In this document: piece after piece, positions 45,778-58,841 of the stretch
Position numbering within the stretch: position 1 is the stretch's first letter
Layout: every line of letters begins with the position of its first letter
DNA from: Tolypeutes matacus
Lineage: Eukaryota > Chordata > Mammalia > Cingulata > Chlamyphoridae
Direction: 5' to 3'
Length of the DNA: 64,000 nucleotides
Assembly: GCA_026826555.1 (NCBI GenBank)
Contig: JAKSZT010038899.1
Span: forward strand, 542,134-606,133
Made by a program: the position numbers and the translations under genes
The notes under the pieces: model-generated
Database searches by the model: none
Seen by the model: the letters and a program-made list of their open reading frames with translations, nothing else
What the model was told of the DNA's origin: nothing

Positions 45778-45989
45778 TTTAAATATCACGGGAAGCGGCT
45801 GTGGCTCAATCAGTAGGGCTCCCGTTTACCATATGGGAGGCCCCGGGTTCGGTTCCCGGGGCCTCCTGGTGAAGGCAAGCCCGCCTGCATGGCGTGGTTG
45901 GCTGACCCAGCGAGCACAAGCAGCAAGGGGGGGATAAATGAATAAATAAAATGAAATCTTTAAAAAAAAAAAAAAAATTTAAATATCAC
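45778..45989 (+). mobile_element. DAS-SINE, young-looking, with target site duplication
   Basis: The 188-bp body begins GGGAAGCGGCTGTGGCTCAA at 45790. It has an RNA polymerase III A box (TGTGGCTCAATCAGTAGGG) and a B box (GGTTCGGTTCC), then a short non-tRNA part with 'caagcagcaagg' and an A-rich tail to 45977. The 12-bp duplication TTTAAATATCAC is exact at 45778-45789 and 45978-45989. The remaining CpGs and long A tail suggest a younger copy than others here. It is a SINE, not a tRNA gene, since it lacks a full cloverleaf. Confidence 0.93.
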
Positions 45990-46939
45990 TATTAGGTTTT
46001 TTAATTACTTTGCCATTTAAATTTTGGGAGATGAATGTTTTCTTGGTAGATGTATGAGATCAAAACTCTGTTTATTGTAAAGTTCAACTATTTAAATAAT
46101 GTTCAAGAAAATTTAAGGAGTGGGATAAGGTATGGCAAAATATGAACAATAGTTTTGTTTGCAAAAGATTGATTTTATATAATGATGGAGAAAATAAATT
46201 ATATTTACTGAGAATCTGAGAACCAAACCATTTTCAAATGGTTTCAGCTCTATAATTAACCAGGTTTATCTTCACAAGATAACTCTCAGGTAGCTGCTTG
46301 CAATATCTAAAATTTAATCTTAGTTAATGAAGAGCCATTCTCCTACTTGTTGAGGGAAATATGTAAAAATTATCCTAACATTTTCTATATGTCATATACC
46401 ACACATCCAGTCTGTCAGCATATCATATTGATTCTATGAACAGAATATATTTTGATTATGACTATTTCTCTACATCTCCTCTTCCATCACCTTACCCAAA
46501 GAATCATCATCTCAGTCTTAAATTATTCATGAAGGATTCTAGATTTTTCCCTGTTTTCTGTCTTATTCTCCTTCAACTTAATTTTAATGTAGGAGCCTTA
46601 GTGATATTGATTAAAAAAGAATTTGGAACATGTTATTTTTCTTTAAAAAACCTACAAGACTTCCCATCATACTAAGAATAATGTTAAAATTTTAACTTGA
46701 GCTTCCATAGTCATGATGATCTTGCCTCTCCTCCTTAGTCCTATCAACTCATCTTTTATCACTGAGTCTGTCACACTCACGTTGGAGCAGCCACTCTGAC
46801 CTCCTCACACTTCCCTATATCCAATAGTCTTGACTTTCCTTGGACTTCTTTCATTTTCTTGAAATTCCCTATGCCAAGATAACTGCATGGATCTTCTCTC
46901 ATTCTCTTCCTCATAAAAGCCATCCCTTACCACCCTATT
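45990..46939. other. Unassigned sequence
   Basis: No gene recognised. The stretch 46640-46930 contains T/C-rich text such as 'catgatgatcttgcctctcc' and 'ctgacctcctcacacttccc' that may be an old repeat, but I cannot name it. Confidence 0.35.
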
Positions 46940-49750
46940 TAAAATTGTAGAAAACAAGAAGAAAAAAATTTTCATTATTTGCAGATGACATGATCCTGTA
47001 CATAGAAAGCCCTGAGAATTCTACAACAAAGCTTCTAAAATTTATAAAGGAGTTCAGTAACATCACAGGCTATAAGATCAATGCTCAAAAATCAGTAGCA
47101 TTTCTGTTCACCAATAATGAGCAATCTGAGAAGGAAATCAAGAAAAAAAAATACCTAGGAATAAATTTAACTAAAGATGTAAAGTACTTATATACAGAAA
47201 ACCACAACACTGTTAAAGGAAATCAAAGAATACTTAAATAAATGTAAGAATATTCCCTGTTCATGATTAGGAACACAAAATATCATCAAGATGTCTATCC
47301 TACGCAAACTAATCTACAGATTTAATGCAATCCCAATAAAAATCAGCACTGTATTTTTAAGGAATTGGAAAAACTAACTACAACATTTATTTGGAAGAGT
47401 AAGAGGCCCCGAATCACCAAAGACATATTGAAAGAGAAAAATGAAGTTAGAGGTATCACACTACCTGACTTTAAAACATACTACAAAGCTACAGTGATCA
47501 AAACTGCATGTTATTGGCACAAGGATAGATACATTGAAAAATGGAACTGAATTGAGATTTCTGATATAAATCCTTGCATATACAATCATATGATATTCAA
47601 CAAGGCTACCATGCCCACTCAGTTGGGAAAGAATGTTCTCTTCAACAAGTGGGCTTGGAGAACTGTATATTCATATCCAAAAAAATGAGAGAGGAACACC
47701 ATCTCACACCTTATATGAAAATCAACACAAGATGGATCAAAGATCTAAATTTAAGAGCCAAGACCATAAAGACCTTGGAAGATAATGTAGGGAAATATCT
47801 ACAGGACCTTGTAATAAGAAATGGTTTCATGAATTTCACACCCAAAGCATGAACAACACAAGAAAAAGTAGATAAACGGGATCTCCTCAAAATTAAAATC
47901 CTTTGCACCTCAAAGGACTTTATCAAGAAAATAAAAAGGCAGCCTACCCAATGGGAGAAAATATTTGGCAACCATAAATCTGATAGGAGCCAAATATCCT
48001 GCATATATAAAGAAATCCTACAACTCAAAAATAAAAGACTAACTACCCATTTAAAAAATGGGCAAGTGACCTGAAAAGACACATCTCCAAGGAAGAAATA
48101 CAAATGCTTAAAAAGCACATGGAAAAAATGCTCAACATCTCTAGTTATTAAAGAAATGTAAATTAAAACTACATTGAAATACCATCTTACCCCCATTAGA
48201 ATGGCAAGTATTAAATAAAACAGCAGACTATAAGTGTTGGCGAGGATGTGGAGGAATGGGAACCCTAATCCATTGCTGGTGGGCTTGTGGAATGGTCCAG
48301 CCACTGTGTAGGACAGTTTTGCAGTTCCTCAAAAAACTAACTATAGATCTTCCGTATGATCCAGTGATTCCACTACTAGGTATATACCGAGAAGAACTGA
48401 AAGCAAAGACATGAACAAATATATGCACACCAATGTTCAGAGTGACATTGTTCACTATTGCCAAAAGTTGGAATCAATCCTGGTGCCCATCAACAGATGA
48501 ATGGATAAACAAAATATGGAACATACAAACAATGGAATATTACTCAGCTGTAAGAAGGAATAAAGTGCTAACACACCAGATAGCATGGATGAATCTGGAA
48601 TACCTTATGTTGAGTGAAGCAAGCCAGGCATTGAAGGATGAACAGTACATGACTTCACTGATATGAAGTAAGGAAATTGAGTAGTCTCTGAGAACTATTG
48701 TCTGAAAGATAGGTGTACAAGAAAGAGAAAGAGAAGAGAAATTTGTGAGCAATCACCCATATGGACGTAACCTATGGTAAAGTGATAGAGTGTAGTTGTG
48801 TATTGAAAGAATAGGAAAGGAGGGTAGTGCTATATTGGGTTGGGTGGTGCAGGGTTAACAGGTGGGTAGATTGGAAGGGTCAGTTAGAATACACAGGATA
48901 CTGAGGGGAGAGAGTCCAGGTGAACACTTGGGATTTGTGGGTATGAGGTTGAAAGTACAAAGGTGGGAATGCTCTTATGGCAATATGATAAGGAAATATC
49001 ACAGCTTTAGGGTGTTGTTTGGGGGTGTATTTGGGACAGGGTGCATCTGGAGCAGGCTTCTAGAGAGTGTGAGAGTGTTCATTCTGTAATAATGTGTTGT
49101 ATCAGTGGGGGGAGACCCACACAATGAGAGGGAAGGAGATGGACTCCCATCTTTGGGAGGACCGATTTGCTCAGAAATAGACAGGTGGGTGTCTCTTAAG
49201 ATTTCCTAATAGTGGAGGACAAATCAGTGTGTCCTGACCTCTTGTTGCATGTAACTATGAATCTTGTTATCCATTGAGTCAAGCCAGAGTGTCATCATGG
49301 GCCCTGGGGTAGGGGGTGATGAGGGAGGAACAGAATAGATCAAACAGTGGGTAATTAGTGGTCAGGGGAAATGTTTTTCTTTACCTTACAGTGATGGACA
49401 CAGACATGGTACATATCAGCAAAATTTATAAAAGTGTACGATCTAAAATGTAAACCATACTGTATACCATTGACAATCTTTAGCAACTGTGTTTCACTAT
49501 CTGTATATCAGTTATAACAATGCTACCATCCACATACAAAAAGGTTTTAATATGGGGTGAGGAAAGGGGGAGGAGTTTGGGTATATGAGAGTGTCTTGTA
49601 TTCTGTGTGTGACTTTGCTGTGACCTAAAACTTCTTTGAAAATTAAATGAAAAATAATGAGACAGTGGGAAGTGAGAGGGGGAAGGTGTCACTGTACAGA
49701 CTGGGCACCAGATATTGCAGTGATAAAAGGCAAAATGTCAAAAAAAATTT
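46940..49750 (+). mobile_element. 5'-truncated L1: ORF2 from the RT active site to the 3' UTR
   Basis: The copy starts just before the reverse-transcriptase catalytic motif, read as LFADDMILY with the FADD box at 46978-46989. It continues through frames 46990-47241, 47365-47550, 47574-47852 and 48433-48666 that cover the rest of RT and the C-terminal cysteine-rich domain (CPSTDEWINKIWNIQTMEYYSAV). Stops and frameshifts separate these frames. From 48667 a G-rich 3' UTR follows, ending near 49740 with 'tgacctaaaacttctttgaa' and an A-rich tail. The reverse frame 47711-48304 is a shadow. The element is dead. Confidence 0.88.
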
Positions 49751-49879
49751 TTTCTCATTTTTTGAATAACCCAATCCTTTAATTCTATTTTATTTTTAGC
49801 TTCTTAAAAAGTTTTCTTGTATTTTCTCTCTTACATTTAAATATCATGATTATTTCATTTTCTTATTAATTGTATTTGG

Positions 49880-51490
49880 CTATTGTATTGGCTTCATCTT
49901 TCAAGAAGCTTTGGATCACAGAATGGTTACAACTGGGGTGGGAGAGGATCTTTGGTGAGGGGTGTCAGGGATGGGGGGTTGCATGGGAGGAAGTTCACCT
50001 GAACATACATAAAAGGTATATAAAATTGTTCAAATGCTCACAGGGCATGCTCACAGTGGGTGGAGAACCACTCAATAAGTGAGAGAATACTGAATTCCCA
50101 TCCTGGAGAGCTCTGCCATATTCTCCAAGGGAGTAGCAACAGTCCCCCAAGTGCAGGGGCACTGTCTGGCAAAGAAGGATGATTCACCCATGGGTTCTTG
50201 TTATTGATGACTAGGCTTATGAGGCTTTGCTCTTGAAATTGAAACTTAGTCTACTGTTATGGGGTGCCTAAGGGTTGCCTCCTGAGAGCCTCCTTGTTGC
50301 TCAAATGTGGGCTCTCTCTAAGCCAATCTCAACATATGAATGCATTATCTTCCACTCAGCATGGGACATGACTCCCAGTGATGAGCCTCCCTGGCAATGA
50401 GGGATCACTAACAAGTGCCAATCGGCAATATGACTAGAAAAAGACCTCAAATAAAAGGGGGAAAAGGTAAAGACAAATGAGTTCATGTGTCTAAGAAACT
50501 TCAAAGTGAGTTGGGAGGTCATCCCAGAGGTAATGCTTATGCACATCTCAATAGGACCTTATAGGCTTCCAATATGGATATCACCCCCAAACAGAGGGGC
50601 TTCTTGGGTCTCTGGAGACACCCAGGACTTATATCAGGCTGGATAGTACCAGAGTTTGGTGCCTTATCAGTGGGCCCTACTTTGGAATCTTTGCTCCTGA
50701 GAGTGATAGAGGTGGACCCAAATATGTCTTCCCTGCACTTGATCTCTCTCCATTCTATTCAAACCTATAGGTGATGCTGGAGTTTGTAGGTGTACATCCA
50801 GAGACTGGAGTCTTTGGGCTGTCCATGTGCCAGCTGGGCTTGAAATCTCAGTGGAGCTGCAACTTTAATTCTACAGCTCAATGGACTCAACTTGGACACC
50901 TGGTGGGGAGATGATGATGTACAATGGGCATCCCAGGGAGTGGAGAGTATATGCAGCTGCAGGCAGGATAATCCCATCCATCTTATCCATGGGATATAAG
51001 CCCCCTTTCACTTGGAGGTGGAGTGGACATCACCATGTCAGACTCCTCAGGATTGGGGGAAGAGCTAGGACTAGAGTGGACTTACTGGTATTCTGTTATA
51101 GACATATTGTGATTCACGCAATGGAAGTAATTACAACATTAATGCGGGGCCAGTGGCCACCAGATGCTTTGGGGACAGAGAGAGGGAAAAGCAGTTGTAA
51201 TACAGGAGCTTTATTGGGGCTTGGGAATTATCCTGAGTAACATTGCAATGACAGATATAGCCATTTTATATCATCATATAACATGCAGAACTGTGTGGGA
51301 GAGAGTGGTATGCAATGTTTGCTTAGTGGCAAAGTCCCAGGATGTCTTTATCCATTGCAGGTGATGTGCCACAATAATGAAAGATGTTTATGTGAGATGT
51401 TATGGGAGGCATGGGAGGTGGAGATCATGGGAATCCCTGTAATTTTTGTGTAACATTTATGTAATCTAAGCATCTTTTAAAAAATATATG

Positions 51491-51491
<1 letters not shown>
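49880..51491 (+). mobile_element. Second L1-type 3' UTR fragment
   Basis: After the A/T-rich end near 49750, a second G-rich stretch begins. Around 49900-50110 it resembles the 3' UTR at 48870-49150 ('cacagtgggtggagaaccac' versus 'tcagtggggggagacccaca'). It continues with text such as 'ctcagcatgggacatgactc' and 'ccctggcaatgagggatcac', and ends around 51430-51490 with 'tgtaatttttgtgtaacatt'. The block near 51230-51280 is the sense form of 14530-14600. No ORF2 precedes it directly. Frames such as 50881-51240 are probably chance. Confidence 0.6.

Positions 51492-51536
<45 letters not shown>
51492..51536. repeat. (AT)n microsatellite
   Basis: About 22 AT units at the 3' tail of the L1-type fragment, a common outcome of slippage in A-rich LINE tails. 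Confidence 0.95.
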
Positions 51537-51541
<5 letters not shown>

Positions 51542-51739
51542 ATTGCCCCTGCCCCATCCCTCTTCCTCACTGTATTTATTTTCCGTAATGAATCTTTTCA
51601 TCTAACATTCTCTGTATTTTGCTTATGCCTTTTATTCTTCTCTGTTCCCTCCAAATGAAAGCTCTATGAGCAAAGATTTTATCTATTTTGTTCATGCTGC
51701 ATCCCCAGCATCTAGAACATTGCCTCATGAATGTATTTG

Positions 51740-51890
51740 AAAGGATGAGTTTCACAGATGATGAAACTGAGGCATAGAGAGATTGCAGAACTTGTTCATG
51801 GTCAGTCAACTGATGCAAGGATAAGCACACACTTGAACCCAGACAGTCTGAATTTAGAGCTCATATACTTCATCACCACACTATGATATG
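51740..51890 (-). repeat. MIR SINE, antisense
   Basis: The plus strand reads 'cagatgatgaaactgaggca', 'tagagagattgcagaacttg' and 'acttgaacccagacagtctg', the reverse complement of the MIR core. Confidence 0.7.
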
Positions 51891-52077
51891 ACAGTTTTTC
51901 TAAAAAACTATGCTAGTCTTATTAGAGAAAAAAATATAATTACTTTAATTTAATTTAAAAAAATAAACAAAATAGCAGGGGTCATTGAGACATTCTCTAG
52001 AGCTACTGAGAGAAGACAGTTTGATTTTGGCAATACCAACCATATTTTGTCAAACACACATGTATAGTCCTATTTAC

Positions 52078-52241
52078 AGAAAGAAAGAAAGAGAGAAAGA
52101 GAGAAAAGAAAGAAAGGAAGGAAGGAAGGAAGGAAGGAAGGAAGGAAGGAAGGAAGGAAGGAAGGAAGGAAGGANNNNNNNNNNGGAAGGAAGGAAGGAA
52201 GGAAGGAAGGAAGGAAGGAAGGAAGGAAGGAGGAAAGAAAG

Positions 52242-52340
<99 letters not shown>

Positions 52341-52341
52341 A
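52078..52341. repeat. (GGAA)n / (GAAA)n tetranucleotide tract with gap
   Basis: GAAA-type repeats switch to GGAA units, are broken by the 10-N gap at 52175-52184, resume as GGAA, and then continue as a long GAAA run to about 52341. The true length is unknown because of the gap. The long Lys/Glu/Gly and Phe/Ser/Leu frames across it (51985-52371 and 52003-52527) are repeat artefacts. Confidence 0.95.
52175..52184. other. Assembly gap (10 N)
   Basis: Ten N inside the GGAA tract. The assembler most likely failed to span the microsatellite. Confidence 0.99.
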
Positions 52342-52849
52342 AAGGAAGGAAATATTTATCAGATGATGTGATTGAGCTGCAGAAAGGACAGTATTAGACA
52401 AGTACAGGCCGTCCTTGTGTAAGAAAGGGATTCTAAAAGAGTGTGACTCCAAAAAGGGGAAAGTATCATCTAGGATGTAAAAGTGCAGGTTTTTGCTGGC
52501 CAGGGTTTGTGGGTGGCTCTTTTCCATGATGTAATCCTGGGACCCAGGTATCTTCTGTTGTTGCTCTACTGTCTCTCAAGATGCTGTCGTTTTCTGTGTG
52601 GTTGAAGAGGTTTCACACAGTGTGAGGTCCACATTTCAGTCTGAGGGAAAAGTCACACTTTTATATTGTAAGAAGAATTCCCACATTTTTGTCAAGTGGA
52701 ATATTCTAAAGGAAAAAAATCAATTTTATGAAGAGATATCGGGCTATTCAGAACACCCATTGTTCAGATGTGAACATCTTTAAGGAATTGTACTTTTCAG
52801 CTACATAATGAAATTTAACAACAAATATCGCTTTTTCCCCCTTATTTGG
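52342..52849. other. Unassigned sequence
   Basis: About 500 bp of less AT-rich sequence after the microsatellite. No frame or repeat that I can identify. Confidence 0.4.
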
Positions 52850-54300
52850 CTATTTTGTTAGTTTTTTTTTTTTTGGTTCACAGTGATTGATCTAGGGATT
52901 CTTTGCCTTTGAGTAGTAGAGATCAATTTATCTTTCTCAGTCTTGCACTATTTTTTTCATAATTTATATTTTTATAACTAACCTAAGCTTTGCAATGTAT
53001 CAACAAATTTTATCTTTAGTCAATTATTTTTAGAGCAATTAAAAATTTCAAAACCCAATATTTGATATATGTACCTTCCATTTTACCTTTTTACATTATT
53101 ATTTTTGGGGGCTGACCCAAGTTTCCTTTAGTTATAATTCTCTTTGTGCCTGGAAAAATTTTTATATTCAAGTATGCTGGTTATAAATTATTTCTATGTG
53201 TGTGTGTGTAAATTTTCCTGAAAAAGTTTTTATTTTGTTTTTGTATTTGAAAGATATTTATTGGATATCAAATACTCCAAAAGCAGTTATAATCTTTCAG
53301 TATTTTAAACATGTCTTTCCATTTTTTGTTTTGGTTTGGGTAATTTTTTATGACATCTGGTGTAATTCTCATGGTTTTTCTTCTGTATGTGGTATTTACT
53401 GTCCTCTGACTGCCTTCATAATTTTCTAATTATCTTTCTTATTCAAAGAGTCTAACCAAAAAGTCTACATGTATTTTATTGTAAAGTTGATTTACTCTTT
53501 GTATTTAATGTTCCTGGGGTCCTTTGACATTCATGGATATTAGATTGGATGCCTTTGCTTATTTTCAGAGAATTTAGGTCATATCACTTTATTTTTTTCT
53601 TGTGCATTCCTTTTCTATTCTGGTTGTAGTACTCTATACGTATACTATACTGTTTGGTATTGCACCACGGCTCTTGGACTCGTTTTCCACAAACTAATTT
53701 TCTTTAAAATTTTTTCTGTTTGGCTTATCATCTTTCCTCCTCTTTATTAATGATACTGTTAATGTAAATTTTTGTTTCTTATATTGTGTGCATTGCATGT
53801 GTGCTTTGTAAAAATTCTATTTCTGGCATTTCAGTGGATACTACCTTATAGATTCCATCCCTGTGATACAAGTCCTCAGATATCCATGCATATTTTCTAT
53901 CTTTTGCACTGGATATTTTAAACCAGTGATTTTCAATGTTCTTTATCTATAAACCACCAGAAAGGTCTATGCCTTGAACAATGCGGTTTTATTTCTCATT
54001 GCTGTGGAGAAAAAGACTTGCCATTGGAAAATATGCAGTTTCTAAGTTCCTTTTTGATGAGCTTGGGCCTCTTTGGTATTCAATTTCTTAAATGTTTCCA
54101 ATCTCATCTTTCTGGTACGCTCTTGAAAATTTATGGTTTTTAAGATTGTTTTTAAAAATTATCAGGTTTGATGAATGTTCTTTACCAACTTCTACATCCC
54201 AAGTTGTAGTGGGAGTTTTATATTTATTTTTAAATTTTATGTACTGCTTTAGCTTCAAATATATCCTTTATGATTGCTCCACTCTTTACCATACAATATC
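52850..54300 (-). mobile_element. Old L1 5' region, antisense
   Basis: Plus-strand phrases such as 'tgaaagatatttattggata', 'agttataatctttcagtatt' and 'ctggtgtaattctcatggtt' match the reverse complement of the L1 ORF1/5' side. The copy is very diverged, and its boundaries are approximate. None of the open frames shows protein features. Confidence 0.55.
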
Positions 54301-54417
54301 TACCAGGGTTCTAGTACTGCTCCTTGAAAATATAATGGAACCTTAGAATCATTGTAAAATCATCTCAACCATTTATATTTGCAATCAACTTTACTGCACT
54401 CCTCTCTTCCTCCTTCT

Positions 54418-54450
54418 AATTATTATTATTATCATTATTATTATTATTCT
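54418..54450. repeat. (ATT)n simple repeat
   Basis: Short run of ATT/TTA trinucleotides with one interruption. Confidence 0.85.
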
Positions 54451-54524
54451 ACTTATTCTGATGTCTTTGGTACTGATCACTCAGGCACAAATACTGCAAA
54501 TTCTACATGTTTCAAACATTTGAA

Positions 54525-57500
54525 TGATCAATAAGGATGTACAGGACTTGAATGACACAGTAAAGCAAGTAAGTCAGGTAGAGCCAACAGATATATAGAA
54601 GCCTGCACCCAGTGAACAGAATACACATTCTTCTTGAGAGCACATATATCATTCTCCAGGAGAGACCAAACAAAACAAGCCTCTCTATATTTTTTTAAAA
54701 AGTTAAAATTATTCATACAATATATTTTTTATGATCAGAATGGGATGAAGCTGGAAATCAATAACAGCAAGAGAAAAGGAAAATTCACAAATATACAGAA
54801 TTTAAGCAGAATTCTCTTAATCACCAATGGGTTAAAGAGGAAATCAGAAGTGAAAATAGGAAATATCTTGAGGAGAATGTAAATGAAAATACAATATACC
54901 AACACTTATGGGTTGCAGCAAAGGCATTGCTGAGAGGGAAATATATGGCTTTAAATGGTTACATCATAAAAGAAGAAAGACTTCAGATCAGAGACCTAAC
55001 CTTAAAGCAGGAAGTACTAGAAAATAAGAATAAGCTAAACAGAAAATAAGCAGAAGGAAAGGAATAAGAAAAATTAGAGTGGAGATAAATGAAATAATAA
55101 TAATTAAAAAAAAGTAGAGAGAATCAACAAAACCAAACTTTGATTTTTGAAAGAGCAATACAAAGCTTAAATTTTAGTGATAATGACAAAGAAAAAAAGA
55201 AAGAGGATACATATAATGAAAATCAGAACTGAAAAGGGGGTCATTATTACCAACCCCACTGAAATTTTAAAACTACCATAAAAGGATACTATGAATAACT
55301 ATATGACAAAAACTAGATAACCTAGATGCAATGGACAAAATCTCAGAAACACCAAACCACCTTCATTGATTCAAGAAGAAAATGAAGAGCTAGAAAAACC
55401 AATCAATAGTAAATAGATTGAACCAGCAATCACAAATCTCCTATGAAAGGAAAGTCCAAAATGAAATGGCTTCACCAAAATATTCTACCAAACTTTCCAA
55501 GAAGACTTATTCTAATTCTGCTTAATCTCTTCCAGAAATGGAAGGAAAGGGAACATTCCCTAACTTATTGTAAGAAGCTGTAGCAGTTTGATATTATTGA
55601 TGAATTCCAAAAGGAAATATTAGATTATGTTGTACACTGGTCTTTTCCTCTGGGTGTATTAGAGTGCATAAGATTCAGAGGTTTTACTTTTACTTGATTA
55701 AATAATGATTAAGGTTTTGATTAGGCCATGTCAGCAGGACATTTAGTCCCTACCCCTTGATGGGGGGAGCTCACAGAGAAACCACATCACAGAAAAGGAA
55801 GTTTGGAGTTTTAATGCTGGAGCACGGGGAAGTAAGCCAATAGATGAGCTTGGTAGTGAGTGAGAAAGGAGAGAAGGCCCAGGGAAAAGAGATGAGCCTT
55901 TTGCCTATCATCTATAGCTTGCCTTGTGGAGAGAAACAGCCAGAATCCAGAAAGGAACAAGCCTCGGGAAGAGAGGAACCTAGGAAGCCTGAACTCTTGG
56001 CAGATGTTGGCAACCATCTTGTTCCAACACATGGCAATAGACTTTGTTGAGAGAAGTAGCTTATGCTTTATGGCCTGGTAACTGTGGGCTTCTACCCCAA
56101 ATAAATACCCTTTCTAAAAGCCAACAGATTTCTGTTATTTTTCATCATCACCTCTTTGGCTGACTAATACAGAGGCCAACATCACCCTCATATTAAGGCC
56201 AGATAGAAATACAAGAAAAGAAAACTACAGACAAATAGCTCTTATGAATATTGGTGTAAAAATCCTCAACAAAATACTAGAAAATTGAATCTGACAGCAT
56301 ATTAAATGAATTATACACTATGATCAAGTGTGATTTATCTCTGGTATACAAGTTTTTTCAACAAAAGAACATCAATTAATGTAATATATCACATTAACAG
56401 AATACAGGGGAAAAACACATGAAAATCTCCATTAATCCAGAAAAGACATTTGACAAAATCCAGCATCACTTTCTTGGTCAAAACACTTGGAACAATAGGA
56501 ATAGAAAGAAATTCCTCAACATGATAAAGGACACCTATTAAAAGCCCATAGCTAACATTTTAATAAACAGAGAAAGACTGAATGTTTCCCTCTAAGAACA
56601 AGACTAGTTTGCCCATTGTCACCGATATTATTGAATATCATACTGGAAGTTCTTGACTAAGCAATTAGAGAGGAAAAAGAAATAAACCACATCTAAATTG
56701 GAAAGGAAGAAGTAAAATTATCCTTATTTGCAGTTTTTATATACAGAAAATCCTGAAAAGTTCATACCAGAGCTCCTAAGAGTATTAAGTGAAATTGGTA
56801 AAGTGGCAAGATTCAAGGTCAACATGCAAAAATAAGTAGTGTTTCTATACACAAGTAACAAACAATAAGAAGAAGAAATAAGAAAAAAATCCATTCAAAA
56901 TACAACTAAATTATTCCAATATCTAGTAATAAATTTAACCAAGGATGTAAAAGACTTGTACAAAGAAAACTATAGAACATTACTTTAAGACATTAAAAAG
57001 ACCTAAATAACAAGAAGGATATTCTGCATTCATGGATTGAAAAAAATAAATATTATTAAGATGTCAGTGCTAAACAAAGCATTTTATAGATTTTTAAAAA
57101 ATTCAATTAAAATTCTTGCAACTTCTTTACAGAAATGGAATAACCAAACATCAAATTTATAGTGAAGAATCAGTGGTCCTGAATAGCTAAAACCATGTTG
57201 AAAAAGAATGAAATTGGAGGACTCACACTTCCAGATCTTTGAACTTGTTATAAAGTCACAGTAGTCAGGACAGGAAGGAACTAGCACAAGGACAGACCTA
57301 CACTCCAATTGAATAGAATTGAGATATCAGAAATCATCCTTCACATTTATAGCCAACTGATTATTGACAAGGAGGCAAAGACCACTCAATGGGGGAAAAT
57401 AGTCTCTTTAACAACTGGTGCTCAGAAAACTGGAACTCTATTTGCAAATGAAAGGAGGACCCCTACCTCATACCACATACAAAATCAACTCAAAATGGAT

Positions 57501-58841
57501 CAGACCTTAATTTAAGAGATAGAGCTTTCAAACTCCTATAGGAAAACATAAAGAACTATCTTAAAGACCTTGTGTTAGGCAATGGTTTATTAGACTTTAC
57601 ACTCAAATCATATAAGTAACATAAGAAAAAAATAGAAAAACTGGACCACATCAAAATTAAAAGAACTTTTGTGCCTCAAAGGACTTTATCCTGAAAGTAA
57701 AACTACAATGTATACAATAGGAAAAAATATTTTGAAACCACATATCAGATGAGGGTTTAAAATCCAGAATATGTAAAAAAAAATCCTTCAACTACAAAAC
57801 AAAAGACAAACAACCCAATTAAAAATGGGCAAATGACAAGAACAGACATATCTGCAAAGAAGGTAACCAAATTGCCAGAAAGCATATTACAAGACACTAA
57901 ATATCATTAGACATCATGGAAATGCAAATCAAGAACACAAGATACTGTTTCATATCCATTAAAAGGGCTGCTATTGAAAAAAAATACACAGAAAACAGCA
58001 AGTGTTAGAGAAGATGCAGAGTGATAGGAACACTCATTCCTTGCTGGTGACAATGTACAATGTTGCAGCTGCTGTGGAAAACAGGGTGGTGGCTCCTCAG
58101 AAAGAACTACCATATGACCTGGCAATCCCAGGGCCAGGTATATAACCCCAAAGAATTGAAATCAGTGACTCAAATAAATGTTTACATACCAGTGTTCTTG
58201 GTGGCATTATTCACAATTGCCAAAAGATGGAAACCACCCAAGGGTCCATCAACTGATGAATAGATAAATTAAATGTTGTTTAAATGTGACAACATGGATG
58301 AACCTTCAACACATTATGTTGAGTGAAATAAGGAAGACAAAAAAGGACAAATATTGTATGATCTCAGTGATTTGAAATAATTAGCATAAGCAAATCCATA
58401 GAGTCAGAATCTAGAAAACACATTACCAGGAGAAGGTGTGGGGATAAGGAATTGGAAGTTAAGGCTTAATATATATAAGGTTCCTATTTGGAATGGTGGG
58501 AATGTTTTGGTAAAGGATGGTGATGATGGTAGCATAACATTATGAATACAGTTAATAGCATTGAAATATATATATGAATATAACCAAAAAGAGAAATGTT
58601 AGATTGTGTATATGTAACAGAGCAATTTTTTAAAAATATCTATGGAACTACCATCACAGTGAACTCTATGTTAAACCATGAATTTTAATTACTAGTACAA
58701 TTATAAAATGTATCATCACCAATTATAACAAATATTCCATTCCAATGGAAGTGGTGTTGGTGGTGTGGTGGTATATGGGAATCTTATATTTTATGCATGA
58801 TTATTCTGTAAACTCACAACTTCTTTAATAAAGAAAAAAAA
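54525..58841 (+). mobile_element. L1, sense, ORF2 endonuclease to 3' end, split by a solo LTR
   Basis: The left part (54525-55578) follows L1 ORF2 from the endonuclease side: 'ctggaaatcaataacagcaa', 'cttatgggttgcagcaaagg' and 'gctgagagggaaatatatgg'. The right part (56172-58841) continues with RT-domain text ('aactacagacaaatagctct'), the C-terminal cysteine region near 58000-58060, and a 3' UTR ending near an AATAAAG at 58826. The family A LTR at 55579-56171 inserted between 'taagaagc' and 'gaggccaacatcacc'. Every frame is broken by stops. It is one dead element of about 3.7 kb once the LTR is discounted. Confidence 0.85.
55579..56171 (+). mobile_element. Solo LTR, MaLR-like family A, inside an L1
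   Basis: 593-bp LTR starting TGTAGCAGTTTGATATTATT and ending TGACTAATACA, aligned with the other family A copies. AATAAA lies near 56100. Flanking pentamers are GAAGC (55574-55578) and GAGGC (56172-56176), a target duplication with one mismatch. The short frames 55844-56050 and 55811-56032 lie within the LTR. Confidence 0.92.

Noticed and set aside
45790..45870. A tRNA gene
   Set aside because: A and B boxes are present but the sequence is the head of a DAS-SINE with an A tail and target duplications, without a full cloverleaf.
47711..48304. 197-codon reverse frame
   Set aside because: It is the shadow of L1 ORF2 running on the plus strand.
51985..52527. Long reading frames on both strands (128 and 174 codons) rich in Lys/Glu or Phe/Ser/Leu
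   Set aside because: They are translations of the GGAA/GAAA microsatellite and cross an N gap.
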